Shown here in pieces: positions 1 to 8,538 of a DNA stretch of 48,148 nt. Within the stretch, counting starts at the first letter, position 1; each line of letters begins with the position of its first letter. This DNA comes from Actinomycetospora cinnamomea (GTDB lineage: Bacteria; Actinomycetota; Actinomycetes; Mycobacteriales; Pseudonocardiaceae), in NCBI RefSeq assembly GCF_003096675.1, contig NZ_QEKW01000028.1, positions 1 through 48,148 on the forward strand, read 5' to 3'. Made by a program: the position numbers and the translations under genes. The notes under the pieces were generated by a model that saw only the letters and a list, made by a program, of their open reading frames with translations, made no database searches and was not told the origin of the DNA.

Positions 1-1
1 G

Positions 2-328
2 GGGTTGGAGAAGGTCGCCGCCCGGTTGCTGGCGGATCTGGATCCGGATGGGGTGGCCCCCGATGAGCGGGAGGCCCGCCACGACGAGGTGCGGTTGGTC
101 TCGCGCCGTGACGGGACGCTGTGGATGACCGCGGTGATCGCCGACGCCGTCGGGGCGGAGATCCTCCGGGAGGGGTTCGACGCCGGGTCGACCCCCGCCG
201 GGCCGGACGACGACCGGACCCTGGCCCAACGCCGGGCCGCGGCGTTGGTGGAGGCCTTCACGCCCCCACCCTGGATCGACCCCGAACGACAACGAAGACC
301 CGGCAGACGACCCCGCATTCCCACCTGA
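2..328 (+). CDS. DUF222 (13E12-type) protein, 5' end cut by window, HNH domain apparently missing
   Basis: The frame is open from the left window edge, so the true start lies outside. The visible part matches the end of the DUF222 region of the abundant actinobacterial 13E12/HNH-endonuclease family (segments LLADLDPDG, RDGTLWMTAV and RTLAQRRAAALVEA). In intact members an HNH nuclease domain of roughly 100-150 residues follows. Here the DUF222 end runs straight into FTPPPWIDPERQRR, which resembles the extreme C-terminal tail of these proteins, and then a stop. I infer an in-frame internal deletion of the nuclease domain. The family's function is not settled; it occurs in many copies per genome. 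The family call is fairly firm, the deletion is an inference. Confidence 0.72.
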   Translation, partial: GLEKVAARLLADLDPDGVAPDEREARHDEVRLVSRRDGTLWMTAVIADAVGAEILREGFDAGSTPAGPDDDRTLAQRRAAALVEAFTPPPWIDPERQRRPGRRPRIPT

Positions 329-332
329 ACAC

Positions 333-361
333 GGGGATGCTCCGATCTCCGAAGCATCCCC
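333..361. terminator. Hairpin terminator after the DUF222 gene
   Basis: A perfect 9-bp stem (GGGGATGCT at 333-341, AGCATCCCC at 353-361) with an 11-base loop starts 5 bases after the DUF222 stop. No T-run follows, as is usual in very GC-rich actinomycetes. It lies between two convergent genes and could serve both. Confidence 0.6.
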
Positions 362-428
362 GACCGGTGCGACGCTCCCGCGCACCGATCGACAAGAGCG
401 CCGTCCTCAGCTGAGCGCCGCGAGCCGG

Positions 429-2180
429 TTATCGACGTGCGCTGACTCGGCTCGAGGATTCGCGTTCGTCCGTGTCGTGCCCCGAACCGCCACGGTCGGT
501 CTTGCGATCCGACTCGTTGTGGTCGGACTCGTTGTGGTCGGACTCGTTGCGGTCGGAGAGGGCGCGCTCGGATCGGTTGTCCGCCGAATCGTCGCGGTTC
601 GAGTCGGGGCGGTCGGAGTCGGGGCGGTCGGAGTCGGGGCGGTCGGAGTCGCGACGGGCCGAGTCGCGACGGGCCGAGTCGCGACGGTCGGAGTCACCGC
701 GGTCCGACGCGCTGGGCTCCGACCCGTCGCGGTCCGACCCGTCGCGGTCCGACCCGTCGGGCTCGTACCGGTCGCGCTCCGCGCTGCGGTCGGACTCCGC
801 GCTGCGGTCGGACTCCGCGCTGCGGTCGGACTCCGCGCTGCGGTCGGACTCCGCGCTGCGGTCGGACTCCGCGCTGCGGTCGGACTCCTCGCCGCGGTCG
901 GGCTGCGCGGTGCGGTCGGGCTGCGCGGTGCGGTCGGGCTGCGCGGTGCGGTCGGGCTGCGCGGTGCGGTCGGGCTGCGCGGTGCGGTCGGGCTGCGCGC
1001 CGTCGTCGGACACCGACCGGTCCTCGGACGCGTCGTGATCCGACGTCGCGTCCAGCGACGCGTCCCGCTCGGCGGCGCGTACCCACCGAGCGATGTCCCG
1101 GGACGACACGTCCCGCGACGGCTCGGCCTCGCGCCACTCCGACGGACCGGACACCTGCTCCTCGGTCTCCGACGAGTCGGTCGACCGGTCCTCCGCCGTG
1201 GAGGTGTCAGGGCTCGCCCGCTCCGGGGCCGCGGGGGCCCGGCCGTGCTCGAGGGTCCACGCCCGGAACCGCACCGTGCTGGGCTGCGCGAGGACCGCGT
1301 CCCGGTGGAGGCCGACCTTCAGGTAGCTCTGCTGGCCCGGATAGAGGGTGCCGCCGCTCGGGTGCTCGTCGTCCACGACGGAACGGCCGTCCCGCCAGAC
1401 ACTGACGCCGGCCTTGTCGGGGTCGGCGGAGAAGCGCACCCGCACCCGCAGCTCGCTCCACTCGCCGACCGGCGCCGGTCCGAGGGCGCGGGAGAAGGTG
1501 CGCGGGCCCGAAGGGTGGCCCTCGCCGCCGTGCAGGACGAGCTCGCCGTCGCTCACCCGCAGGTCGAGGGGCCCCTGCCCCGGTCCGTCGTTCTCCCACC
1601 GGGCGATGACCTGACGGGTCCCGGGGATCGCGGGGAAGGCGCCGTCGAGCCGGACCGCGACGGTCACGTCGTGCTGGTCGCCCTCGTGCACGGCGGGAAG
1701 GTCGGGCTCGAGCTCGCTGCGCTGTCCGCGGCCGTTCAGGTGGAACGCCACCTCGCCGCCGTCCACGCTCGGCCGGGCGGCGCCCACCGTGTTCCACGGT
1801 GTGCGTAGGAAGGCGGCCGGCCCGTCGGGGCGCCACACCGTCGGCGCGGGAGGCTCCGCCACCGGCGACGGTTCGACGGCCGGCGCGGCGACGGCCTCGG
1901 AGGGCGTGCGGGTGCTCTCGGCCGGCACGGGGGACACCGGGGGACCGCCGCCCTGTGCCCCGGGCGACCCGCCGGGGCGGGCCTGCGGCTGGTCCTCCGG
2001 GGCGTCCCGCGACCACGGCCCCGTCGTGCCGGCGACCGCGATCCCGCCGGCCAGGGCGCCGACGGCGACGGCGGAGATCGCGCGGTTCCGCACCACGCCC
2101 GGTGGCCGACGGTGCGATCGACTGCCGGCCGCGGGCAGCTCCGGCCGGGTGCCGGCACCGGTGTCGCGATGGCGTCCCAT
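429..2180 (-). CDS. Membrane-anchored polysaccharide-lyase-like protein with Asp/Ser/Arg-rich repeat tail
   Basis: 583 aa. A basic N-terminus (residues 1-32) is followed by one hydrophobic segment (about 33-52, AISAVAVGALAGGIAVAGTT), a signal peptide or anchor, then a Pro/Ala-rich linker. Residues about 115-310 resemble the heparin-lyase-I-like polysaccharide lyase fold (RGQRSELEPDLP, QVIARWEND, SYLKVGLHRD). From about residue 390 to the end the protein is a run of short Asp-Arg repeats: six AQPDRT-type units, seven SAESDR-type units, then DGSDR, DSARR, DSDRP and ESDHN units. The tail is charged and probably disordered and may act as a wall-spanning or surface-binding stalk. A substrate cannot be named. 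The ATG at 2180 was chosen because it precedes the basic leader; its ribosome site is weak. Confidence 0.7.
   Translation of the reverse strand: MGRHRDTGAGTRPELPAAGSRSHRRPPGVVRNRAISAVAVGALAGGIAVAGTTGPWSRDAPEDQPQARPGGSPGAQGGGPPVSPVPAESTRTPSEAVAAPAVEPSPVAEPPAPTVWRPDGPAAFLRTPWNTVGAARPSVDGGEVAFHLNGRGQRSELEPDLPAVHEGDQHDVTVAVRLDGAFPAIPGTRQVIARWENDGPGQGPLDLRVSDGELVLHGGEGHPSGPRTFSRALGPAPVGEWSELRVRVRFSADPDKAGVSVWRDGRSVVDDEHPSGGTLYPGQQSYLKVGLHRDAVLAQPSTVRFRAWTLEHGRAPAAPERASPDTSTAEDRSTDSSETEEQVSGPSEWREAEPSRDVSSRDIARWVRAAERDASLDATSDHDASEDRSVSDDGAQPDRTAQPDRTAQPDRTAQPDRTAQPDRTAQPDRGEESDRSAESDRSAESDRSAESDRSAESDRSAESDRSAERDRYEPDGSDRDGSDRDGSEPSASDRGDSDRRDSARRDSARRDSDRPDSDRPDSDRPDSNRDDSADNRSERALSDRNESDHNESDHNESDRKTDRGGSGHDTDERESSSRVSARR
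601..690. repeat. Six 15-bp tandem units inside the repeat tail
   Basis: Six consecutive 15-bp units: three of GAGTCGGGGCGGTCG (601-645), then two of GAGTCGCGACGGGCC and one of GAGTCGCGACGGTCG (646-690). They encode five-residue repeats on the minus strand and keep the frame. Confidence 0.85.
781..888. repeat. Six identical 18-bp tandem units (SAESDR-coding)
   Basis: GCGCTGCGGTCGGACTCC is repeated six times without change (781-888). Identity at the DNA level, not only in protein, indicates recent slippage or unequal recombination. The unit length is a multiple of three, so copy-number change preserves the frame. Confidence 0.9.
901..990. repeat. Five identical 18-bp tandem units (AQPDRT-coding)
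   Basis: GGCTGCGCGGTGCGGTCG is present five times perfectly (901-990), followed by a partial copy at 991-1002. Same period as the neighbouring SAESDR block but a different sequence, so two array expansions occurred within the same tail. Confidence 0.9.
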
Positions 2181-2415
2181 GATCGTGCCGTCGGCCCCCC
2201 GGATGCTCGTGCGCAGTCATCAGGAGCGTTGCCGGGAGGCCGTCGAGGAAACGCCCTACCGGCGAGCTTGCTGCCCGCGACCCAGCGGATTGCGCCGCCT
2301 GCGCCGCGACATCGGGCGGGGGTTTAGCAGGGAGCTCCGGCAGGCAACACGGCCCCGCCACGCGGTGGACACCCCGGCCGCGCCGGATGCAGCACGGCCG
2401 CTGGAGGTGACGTCG

Positions 2416-3320
2416 GTGTCACGTGGACGACGGATCGGGCAGGGCGGGTCGGGCCTCACCACGGCGCTCGGGGTGTTCAGCCTCGCGCTGGGGTCCGCAC
2501 AGGTGATCAGCCCGGGCGGGCTCTCGCGGGTGATCGGCGTGCAGGGCAGCAGCCCGGTCGTGCAGACGGCCCAGCGCGTGCTCGGCGTGCGGGAGATCGT
2601 CCAGGGCACCGGCATCCTGGCCTCCTCGCAGCCCCGCGGCTGGGTGTGGAGCCGCGTGGCCGGCGACGTCCTCGACGTCGGACTCTTCCTGGCCGCGGCC
2701 CGGGCCACGGGCCACGACCGCCGCCGCATCGCGATCACCCTCGCCGCGCTGACCGGTGTCGGCGCCGCCGACCTCGTCGCGGCCCTGCAGCAGAGCGGCG
2801 GGGGCCAGACCGACACCGGCCTCTCCGCCCGCGCGTCGATCACCGTCAACAAGGCCCCCGACGAGGTGTACCGGCAGTGGCGCGACCTCGAGCGCCTGCC
2901 CGAGTTCATGGCGCACCTGCGTTCGGTGCAGGCCGCCACGGACGGGCGCTCGCACTGGGTCGCCGAGGGCCCGGCGGGCCGGACCGTGGAGTGGGACGCG
3001 GAGATCGTCGAGGACCGGCCCGGCGAGCAGGTCTCCTGGCGCTCGGTCCCCGGTGCGGACGTCGACAACCACGGCTCGGTCCGGTTCACCACCGCGCCCG
3101 GCGGGCGCGGTACCGAGGTCCACGTCGAGCTGCGCTACCGGCCGCCCGGGGGGCCGTCGCCACGCTGCTCGGCGAGGAGCCGAACCAGCAGCTGCGTGAC
3201 GACCTGCGCCGTTTCAAGCAGGTCCTCGAGATCGGCGAGGTCGTCCGTTCCGAGGGCAGCCCCACCGGCCAGAGCACCCGCCAGCAGGTCGCCCAGCGGC
3301 CGGCCCAGCCGCAACGATAG
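2416..3320 (+). pseudogene. SRPBCC (cyclase/dehydrase) membrane protein, frame broken at 3148-3153
   Basis: A GTG at 2416 with GGAGG 8 bases upstream opens a protein with an N-terminal hydrophobic region (about 100 residues, three weak membrane segments) and then an SRPBCC lipid-binding fold (SITVNKAPDEVYRQW, LPEFMAHLRSV, EWDAEIVED, GSVRFTTAPG). After ELRYRPPGG at about 3153 the frame loses sense, but the frame one base back continues perfectly as VATLLGEEPNQQLRDDLRRF and stops at 3320. One G missing from the G6 run at 3148-3153 would restore a 301-aa protein. It lies 11 bases before an alcohol dehydrogenase, a pairing often seen in actinomycetes. The break may be a recent mutation, a sequencing error or ribosomal slippage; the sequence alone cannot decide. 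Confidence 0.75.
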
Positions 3321-3331
3321 GAGACCGGACG

Positions 3332-4504
3332 ATGCGAGCGACCTGTTGGACCGGCAAGCACTCGGTGTCGGTGGAGACCGTCCCCGACCCGCAGATCCTC
3401 AACAGCCGCGACGCGATCGTGAAGATCACGTCGACGGCGATCTGCGGGTCGGACCTGCACCTCTACAACGGCTTCATCCCGACCATGCGCAAGGGCGACA
3501 TCCTCGGCCACGAGTTCATGGGCGAGGTCGTCGAGGTCGGGAAGGGCGTGCGGGACCTGGCCGTCGACGACCGGGTGGTCATCCCGTTCCCCATCGCCTG
3601 CGGTGTGTGCGGGGCGTGCGAGCGCGGACTCACCGCCTCGTGCGAGAACTCCAACCCCAACGCCGGCATCGCCGAGAAGCTCATGGGCCACTCGCCCGCG
3701 GCGCTGTTCGGCTACTCCCACATGCTCGGCGGCTATCCCGGCGGCCAGGCCGAGTACGCGCGCGTACCGTTCGCCGACTTCGGGGCACTCAAGGTCGAGT
3801 CGGACCTGTCGGACGAGAAGGTCCTGTTCCTGTCCGACATCTTCCCCACCGGCTACATGGGCGCCGACATGGCCGAGGTGGCGTACGGCGACGTCGTCGC
3901 GGTCTGGGGCGCGGGCCCGGTCGGGCAGTTCGCCGTCGCGAGCGCGTTCCTGCTCGGCGCCGAGCGGGTCGTCGTCATCGACCGGTTCGACGACCGCCTC
4001 GAGCTGGCGCGTCGGCACACCGGCGCCGAGACGCTGAACTACGAGCGGGTCTCCGTGCCCGAGGCGCTGAAGGAGATGACCGGGGGCCGCGGACCGGACA
4101 AGTGCATCGACGCCGTGGGCATGGAGGGCCACCACGCCAACCCCGCGCTGCACGCCTACGACCGCGCCAAGCAGGCCACGATGCTCGAGACCGAACGCCC
4201 GCACGCGCTGCGCGAGGCCGTCATGACCTGCGCCAACGGCGGCATCGTCTCGGTCATCGGCGTCTACGGCGGGTTCACCGACAAGTTCCCGATGGGCGCG
4301 TTCATGAACCGGTACCTGACGATGCGCGCGGGTCAGTGCCACGTGCACCGCTACATGCCGAAGCTCCTCGACCACATCCGCCACGGGGACATCGACCCGA
4401 GCTTCGTCATCACCCACCGCATGTCGCTCGAGGACGCCGCCGAGGGCTACCGCAAGTTCGTGGAGAAGGAGGACGACTGCGAGAAGGTCGTGCTCACGCC
4501 CTGA
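3332..4504 (+). CDS. Zinc-dependent alcohol dehydrogenase (MDR superfamily)
   Basis: 390 aa, full family length. Catalytic-zinc motifs are present: CGSDLHLYNG near residue 38, GHEFMGEVVEVG near 58, and four structural-zinc cysteines in CGVCGACERGLTASC. The nucleotide-binding Rossmann motif is AVWGAGPVGQFA near residue 190. It belongs to the glutathione-independent formaldehyde dehydrogenase / threonine-dehydrogenase-like branch, oxidising small alcohols with NAD(P). AGGAG lies 9 bases before the ATG. It probably forms an operon with the SRPBCC gene 11 bases upstream. The substrate is unknown. Confidence 0.9.
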   Translation: MRATCWTGKHSVSVETVPDPQILNSRDAIVKITSTAICGSDLHLYNGFIPTMRKGDILGHEFMGEVVEVGKGVRDLAVDDRVVIPFPIACGVCGACERGLTASCENSNPNAGIAEKLMGHSPAALFGYSHMLGGYPGGQAEYARVPFADFGALKVESDLSDEKVLFLSDIFPTGYMGADMAEVAYGDVVAVWGAGPVGQFAVASAFLLGAERVVVIDRFDDRLELARRHTGAETLNYERVSVPEALKEMTGGRGPDKCIDAVGMEGHHANPALHAYDRAKQATMLETERPHALREAVMTCANGGIVSVIGVYGGFTDKFPMGAFMNRYLTMRAGQCHVHRYMPKLLDHIRHGDIDPSFVITHRMSLEDAAEGYRKFVEKEDDCEKVVLTP

Positions 4505-4511
4505 GCGACGC

Positions 4512-4736
4512 TCAGACCCGTGGCGGTGACTCGACCACCGGCAGGCCGACGGCCTGGGCGAGACCGAGCATGCCCAGCAGCTCGGCGCAGTCCTCGACCC
4601 CGGTCGAGCGCGACGCGATGACCCGCGCGGCCATGAGCTGCTCGTGACGGTGCGACTCCACCGCCGACTCGTGGGCGTCGGTGACCCGGTTCGTGGGGCG
4701 TCCGGTGACGGGGTGGCGCGGGGACGGGTCGGGCAT
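4512..4736 (-). CDS. Small hypothetical protein
   Basis: 74 aa. An AGGGAG site lies 6 bases before the ATG at 4736. The N-terminal third is polar and Pro/Arg-rich, followed by a helix-forming stretch (EQLMAARVIASRSTGVEDCAELLGMLGLAQAVGL). No known domain recognised. It converges on the alcohol dehydrogenase with a 7-base gap. Good start signal and amino-acid make-up argue that it is real. Confidence 0.55.
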   Translation of the reverse strand: MPDPSPRHPVTGRPTNRVTDAHESAVESHRHEQLMAARVIASRSTGVEDCAELLGMLGLAQAVGLPVVESPPRV

Positions 4737-4853
4737 GACGGCTCCCTGGGGGTGGCGAGCACCGGCGTGGATCGCGCCGAGGAGCGCGCATCCCTTCCGT
4801 GGGTCCCAGAGGCGACATCCGGGGCTCTGCCCCGGGCCGGGTCGTCCGGGACG

Positions 4854-6971
4854 TTACTCCGTCCCCGGTCGGTACGCCGCCGGCCGGGTGGGCTCACTCC
4901 GCACGACGAGCAGCGCCACGTCGTCGCGGAGCCGGCCGCCCTGGAACTCGGAGACCGCGGCGAGGACGCCGTCGGCGATCCGGTCGGCCGACGCGCCGGC
5001 GAGGGACGCGAGCAGGTCCGCGAGCCGGTCGTCGCCGAACCAGCCCTCGGGTCCGCGGGCCTCGACCACACCGTCGGTGTAGAGCAGCAGCGCGTCGCCG
5101 GGCGCGAGCCGCACCTCGGTCTCGGCGAGGTCGACGTCGGGGAAGACCCCGACGAGCCGGCCGGGCACGTCGACCCACTCGACGCGGTCGCCGCGCAGGA
5201 CGAGTCCCGGCGGGTGACCCCCGTTGACGAGCCTGATGGTGGCGCCCTCCGGGTGCACCGTCATCGCCGCGTGGGCCAGCGTCGCGAAGCGGCTGCGGGC
5301 GCCGCCGTGGTGACGCAGCACGGCGGCGTTGACGCGCCGCACCACCTCTGCCGGCGCGAGCCCGTGGCCCACCTCGGCGTGCACGGTGTGCCGGATGAGC
5401 GCGGTGAGGGCGGCCGCCTCGGGTCCCTTGCCGCAGACGTCGGCCACGGTGAGCGCCCACCGCCCGCGCTCGGCGTCCTCGTGCACGTCGTAGAGGTCAC
5501 CGCCGACGTAGACGTCGGCGAGGTCCGGGCTCGGCGGGCGATAGCGCCCGGCGCAGGCGACGCCCGGGACCATGGGCAGCGCGTGCGGCAGCAGCGCGTT
5601 CTGCAGCGTGCGGGCGATCAGTCGCTGCTGCTCGTAGAGCGCGGCGTTGTCGAGGGCCAGGGCGGCGGTGGCGGCGAGCTGGCCGACGAAGGTCAGGTCC
5701 TCGTCGACGAAGTGCTCGCCGGACTCGGCCTGCACCAGCGTCAACGCCCCGAGGCTGCGCCCGCGCACCAGCAGCGGCACCACGATCGCCGAGCGCATCC
5801 CGATCGCCCGGATGAGCTCGAGGTGGGTCTCGTCGACGGCGTTCTCGACGAGCAGCTCGTCGGGCACCTCGTGCATCACGACCGGCACCCCGGTGCGGGC
5901 CACCTCGACCGCACCGCCCGGGGCGTCCGGATTCGGCGGGTAGCGCTGCTCGAGCCGCTCGACGAACTCCACCTTCGCCGGGTCGAGGTGCGCCACGGTG
6001 ACCTTCTCGACGCGGGACCCGCGCACGAGGTGCACCGCGGACCAGTCGGCGACGCCCTTGACGGCGAGGTCCGCGAGCTGGCGCAGGCGTTCCTCCACCG
6101 ACAGCGGCGCCTCCATGAGCCGGCTGGCCTGCGCCAGGAACGCCATGCGGTCGCGTTCGCGCTCGGCCGCCGCGCGCGCCTGGTGCTCGGCGGTGTACAG
6201 GCGGGCGCGGTCGAGGGCCTGGGCGCACAGCGCGGCGACGGCGACGAGGAACTCGCGGTCGTCGGGGTCGAACGCGCGGGGCCGGTGGAACCTGAAGACG
6301 ACGGCGCCAAGGTCGCGGTCGTCGACGCGCAGCGGCAGGCAGGCGCAGGCCTCGTGACCCTCGGACACGCCGACCGGCGCCATCTCCGGGTACCGCGCCC
6401 GCCACTGCGCGGCGTCCTCCAACCACACGGGCTCGCCGGTGAGGACCGCGTCCGACATCGGCCGTCCGCGGCGCAGCGGCACCCGCGCGTACCGGTCGGC
6501 GGTGCGCCCGGGCACGCCGTTGTGGTGCAGCACCTCGAGGACGTCGGAGCCCTCGCCGCGGCGGTAGGCGGCGCACGCGTCCGCGCCGATCAGCGCCGCG
6601 GCCGTCGTGGCCGTCAGGCGGCCGATCTCCTCCGGGGTGGCGGCGGAGGAGAGCTGCTCGGTGAGCTGCTGGAAGCCCGCGGCCCGGGCACGGTCCCGGT
6701 CGTCCTCGGCGCGCAGCAGGAGCCCTGCGTCGCCCAGCGGGGAGCACCGGACGCCGGCGGCCCCGATCGGCTCGCCGGTGCGGCGGGCGGTGTCGAGGGC
6801 GTCGAGGAGCTCCGGCACCACGGTGCCGCGCAGGGGCCGCCCGACCGCGACCGCGCTGCCCAGGAGCGGCGCTCCGCGCGGGTCGAGCGCCTCGACGACG
6901 TGATCGGCGCCGGAGGTGACGGCGACGGCGCCGGGAACCACGTCCAGTAGCTCCCGGGCGGCGACGTGCAC
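4854..6971 (-). CDS. GAF-domain PP2C (SpoIIE/RsbU-type) protein phosphatase
   Basis: 705 aa. Order: a degenerate PAS-like N-terminus (1-100), GAF 1 (about 105-255), a short coiled linker (about 260-290), GAF 2 (about 295-455) and a SpoIIE phosphatase domain (about 465-690). Metal-binding motifs are visible: VGGDLYDV near 488, VADVCGKGPEAA, NGGHPPG, LLYTDGVVEAR and RDDVALLVV near 680. Such proteins dephosphorylate anti-sigma-factor antagonists in response to a ligand or redox signal sensed by GAF. No partner gene is adjacent; an RsbW-like kinase (20622) and a STAS protein (29616) lie elsewhere in the window. The GTG at 6971 has a weak ribosome site and may be leaderless. Confidence 0.9.
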   Translation of the reverse strand: MHVAARELLDVVPGAVAVTSGADHVVEALDPRGAPLLGSAVAVGRPLRGTVVPELLDALDTARRTGEPIGAAGVRCSPLGDAGLLLRAEDDRDRARAAGFQQLTEQLSSAATPEEIGRLTATTAAALIGADACAAYRRGEGSDVLEVLHHNGVPGRTADRYARVPLRRGRPMSDAVLTGEPVWLEDAAQWRARYPEMAPVGVSEGHEACACLPLRVDDRDLGAVVFRFHRPRAFDPDDREFLVAVAALCAQALDRARLYTAEHQARAAAERERDRMAFLAQASRLMEAPLSVEERLRQLADLAVKGVADWSAVHLVRGSRVEKVTVAHLDPAKVEFVERLEQRYPPNPDAPGGAVEVARTGVPVVMHEVPDELLVENAVDETHLELIRAIGMRSAIVVPLLVRGRSLGALTLVQAESGEHFVDEDLTFVGQLAATAALALDNAALYEQQRLIARTLQNALLPHALPMVPGVACAGRYRPPSPDLADVYVGGDLYDVHEDAERGRWALTVADVCGKGPEAAALTALIRHTVHAEVGHGLAPAEVVRRVNAAVLRHHGGARSRFATLAHAAMTVHPEGATIRLVNGGHPPGLVLRGDRVEWVDVPGRLVGVFPDVDLAETEVRLAPGDALLLYTDGVVEARGPEGWFGDDRLADLLASLAGASADRIADGVLAAVSEFQGGRLRDDVALLVVRSEPTRPAAYRPGTE

Positions 6972-7035
6972 TCCAGGGAGTCTAGGCGCCGCGTGACACG
7001 CCGCACACCTCGCCTCGGATCGTGACCGGCCGTGG

Positions 7036-8382
7036 TCACGAGGCTGCGACGGCCCGGGGCACCTCCCGGCCGCGCAGTGACGCGCCGCGCGTCTCCGGGG
7101 TGAAGCGCAGGGCGATCATCCCGACCACGAACGCGACCATCATCGTGTAGGCGGGGACGAGGTTGCTCCCGGTGACCGTGATCAGCCCCTCGTTGATCGC
7201 GGGCGCGGTGCCGCCGAAGAGGGCGGTGGCCACGTTGTAGGACGTCGCGAACCCCGCGTAGCGCACGTGGGTGGGGAACATCGCGGGGAACATCGCCGAG
7301 ATCGTCCCCAGCTGCAGCACGTAGACCAGGCCGAGCACGGCGAAGCCGATGATCGCGCCCACGAAACCCTGCGCCATCAGCAGGTACATCGGGACGACCA
7401 GGACGAACAGGCCCACCAACGACACCCACCACACCGGCTTGCGACCCACCCGGTCCGACGCGAGCCCCGCCAGCGGCAGGAACACGATCATCGCCGCCTG
7501 CCCGACGGCGATCAGCACGTCGGTGGACACCGAGCCCATGCCCAGCGTCTCCTGCAGGTAGGTCGGCGTGTAGGCCAGCAGCGTGTAGTTCGCGACGTTG
7601 AGCGCGATCGTCAGGCCGCCGAGCGCCAGCAGCGGTCGGCGGTACTCGCGCAGCAGGGTCCGCAGGCCGGCGCCCGCGCTGCTCTCGAGCCCGTCGGAGG
7701 CCTCGAGCTCGCGGAAGACGGGGGTGTCCTGCAGGCGCCGGCGCAGGTAGAGGCCGACGAGCCCGAGCGGGGCGGACACGAGGAACGGGATGCGCCAGCC
7801 CCACTCCGCCATGGCCTCGCTGCCGACGACCTGCTCGGTGAGCGCGACGACGACGATGGCCAGCGTGAACCCGGAGATCGTGCCGACCTCGAGGAAGCTG
7901 CCGTAGAAGCCGCGGCGCCGGTCCGGGGCGTACTCGGCCATGAAGGTGGCCGCCCCGCCGTACTCGCCCCCGGTGGAGAACCCCTGCACCATGCGCAGCA
8001 GCACCAGCAGGATCGGGGCGAGCACGCCCACCGACGCAGCGGTGGGCAGCAGACCGATGCCGACGGTCGCCGCCGTCACCAGGAAGATCGTCAGAGTGAG
8101 GACGAAGCGGCGCCCCCGCCGGTCGCCGACGGCGCCCCAGAAGACGCCGCCCAGGGGTCGCAGCACGAACGACACCGCGAACACGAGCAGCGCCGAGAGG
8201 GTCTGGTACTCGCCGGGGAAGAAGTTCGCCCCGATCTCGGTGGCGACGTAGGCGTAGACGCCGTAGTCGAACCACTCGGCCGCGTTGCCGATGGCCGAGG
8301 CGCCGATGGCCCGGCGCAGCACCTTCGGCGGCGGTCCTCCGTCCGGGGTCGACGCGGGAGGGGCGTCCTGCGGCTCGGACAC
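7036..8382 (-). CDS. MFS transporter, metabolite:H+ symporter (MHS) type
   Basis: 448 aa, about 12 membrane segments. MHS signatures: GNAAEWFDYGVYAYVATEIG in helix 1, GDRRGRRFVLTLTIFL in the 2-3 loop, and GGEYGGAATFMAEYAP near residue 150. The family (ProP, ShiA, KgtP) imports osmolytes or organic acids with protons; the substrate cannot be told. About 64 bases separate it from the phosphatase gene on the same strand. Confidence 0.9.
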   Translation of the reverse strand: MSEPQDAPPASTPDGGPPPKVLRRAIGASAIGNAAEWFDYGVYAYVATEIGANFFPGEYQTLSALLVFAVSFVLRPLGGVFWGAVGDRRGRRFVLTLTIFLVTAATVGIGLLPTAASVGVLAPILLVLLRMVQGFSTGGEYGGAATFMAEYAPDRRRGFYGSFLEVGTISGFTLAIVVVALTEQVVGSEAMAEWGWRIPFLVSAPLGLVGLYLRRRLQDTPVFRELEASDGLESSAGAGLRTLLREYRRPLLALGGLTIALNVANYTLLAYTPTYLQETLGMGSVSTDVLIAVGQAAMIVFLPLAGLASDRVGRKPVWWVSLVGLFVLVVPMYLLMAQGFVGAIIGFAVLGLVYVLQLGTISAMFPAMFPTHVRYAGFATSYNVATALFGGTAPAINEGLITVTGSNLVPAYTMMVAFVVGMIALRFTPETRGASLRGREVPRAVAAS

Positions 8383-8459
8383 GACGGCCCCCGGTGTCTC
8401 GGCGACGAGCGGTCGCCGCTAGCTGCCCGAACGCGCCGCCGGAAAATCTTGCGGTCACC

Positions 8460-8486
8460 TGTCGATCCGGGCGTCCCCCCGTTCGA
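8460..8486 (+). promoter_or_regulatory. Probable ECF42-type promoter of module 1
   Basis: TGTCGA at 8460-8465 and CGA at 8484-8486 lie 50-80 bases before the DGPF start. TGTCGA near -35 and CGA/CGT near -10 is, to my recollection, the signature reported for ECF42 sigma factors. A very similar block (ACCTGTCGATC, then GGCGTC, then CCCGTTCG) occurs upstream of the second module at 33156-33181. Confidence 0.6.
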
Positions 8487-8538
8487 CCCGGGGGTGAGAG
8501 GGTCCGGACGAGGACCCTGACGAGGCAGGGAGACGACG

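Noticed and set aside
407..697. Threonine/proline-rich reading frame on the minus strand
   Set aside because: It is another frame of the repeat tail of the lyase gene.
601..1005. Direct repeats resembling a CRISPR or satellite array
   Set aside because: The units are contiguous without spacers, multiples of three bases and lie in a coding frame; they encode protein repeats.
1789..4647. A 952-residue plus-strand reading frame spanning several genes
   Set aside because: Only 2416 to about 3153 shows real protein similarity. The rest is the shadow of the lyase gene and of the dehydrogenase in another frame.
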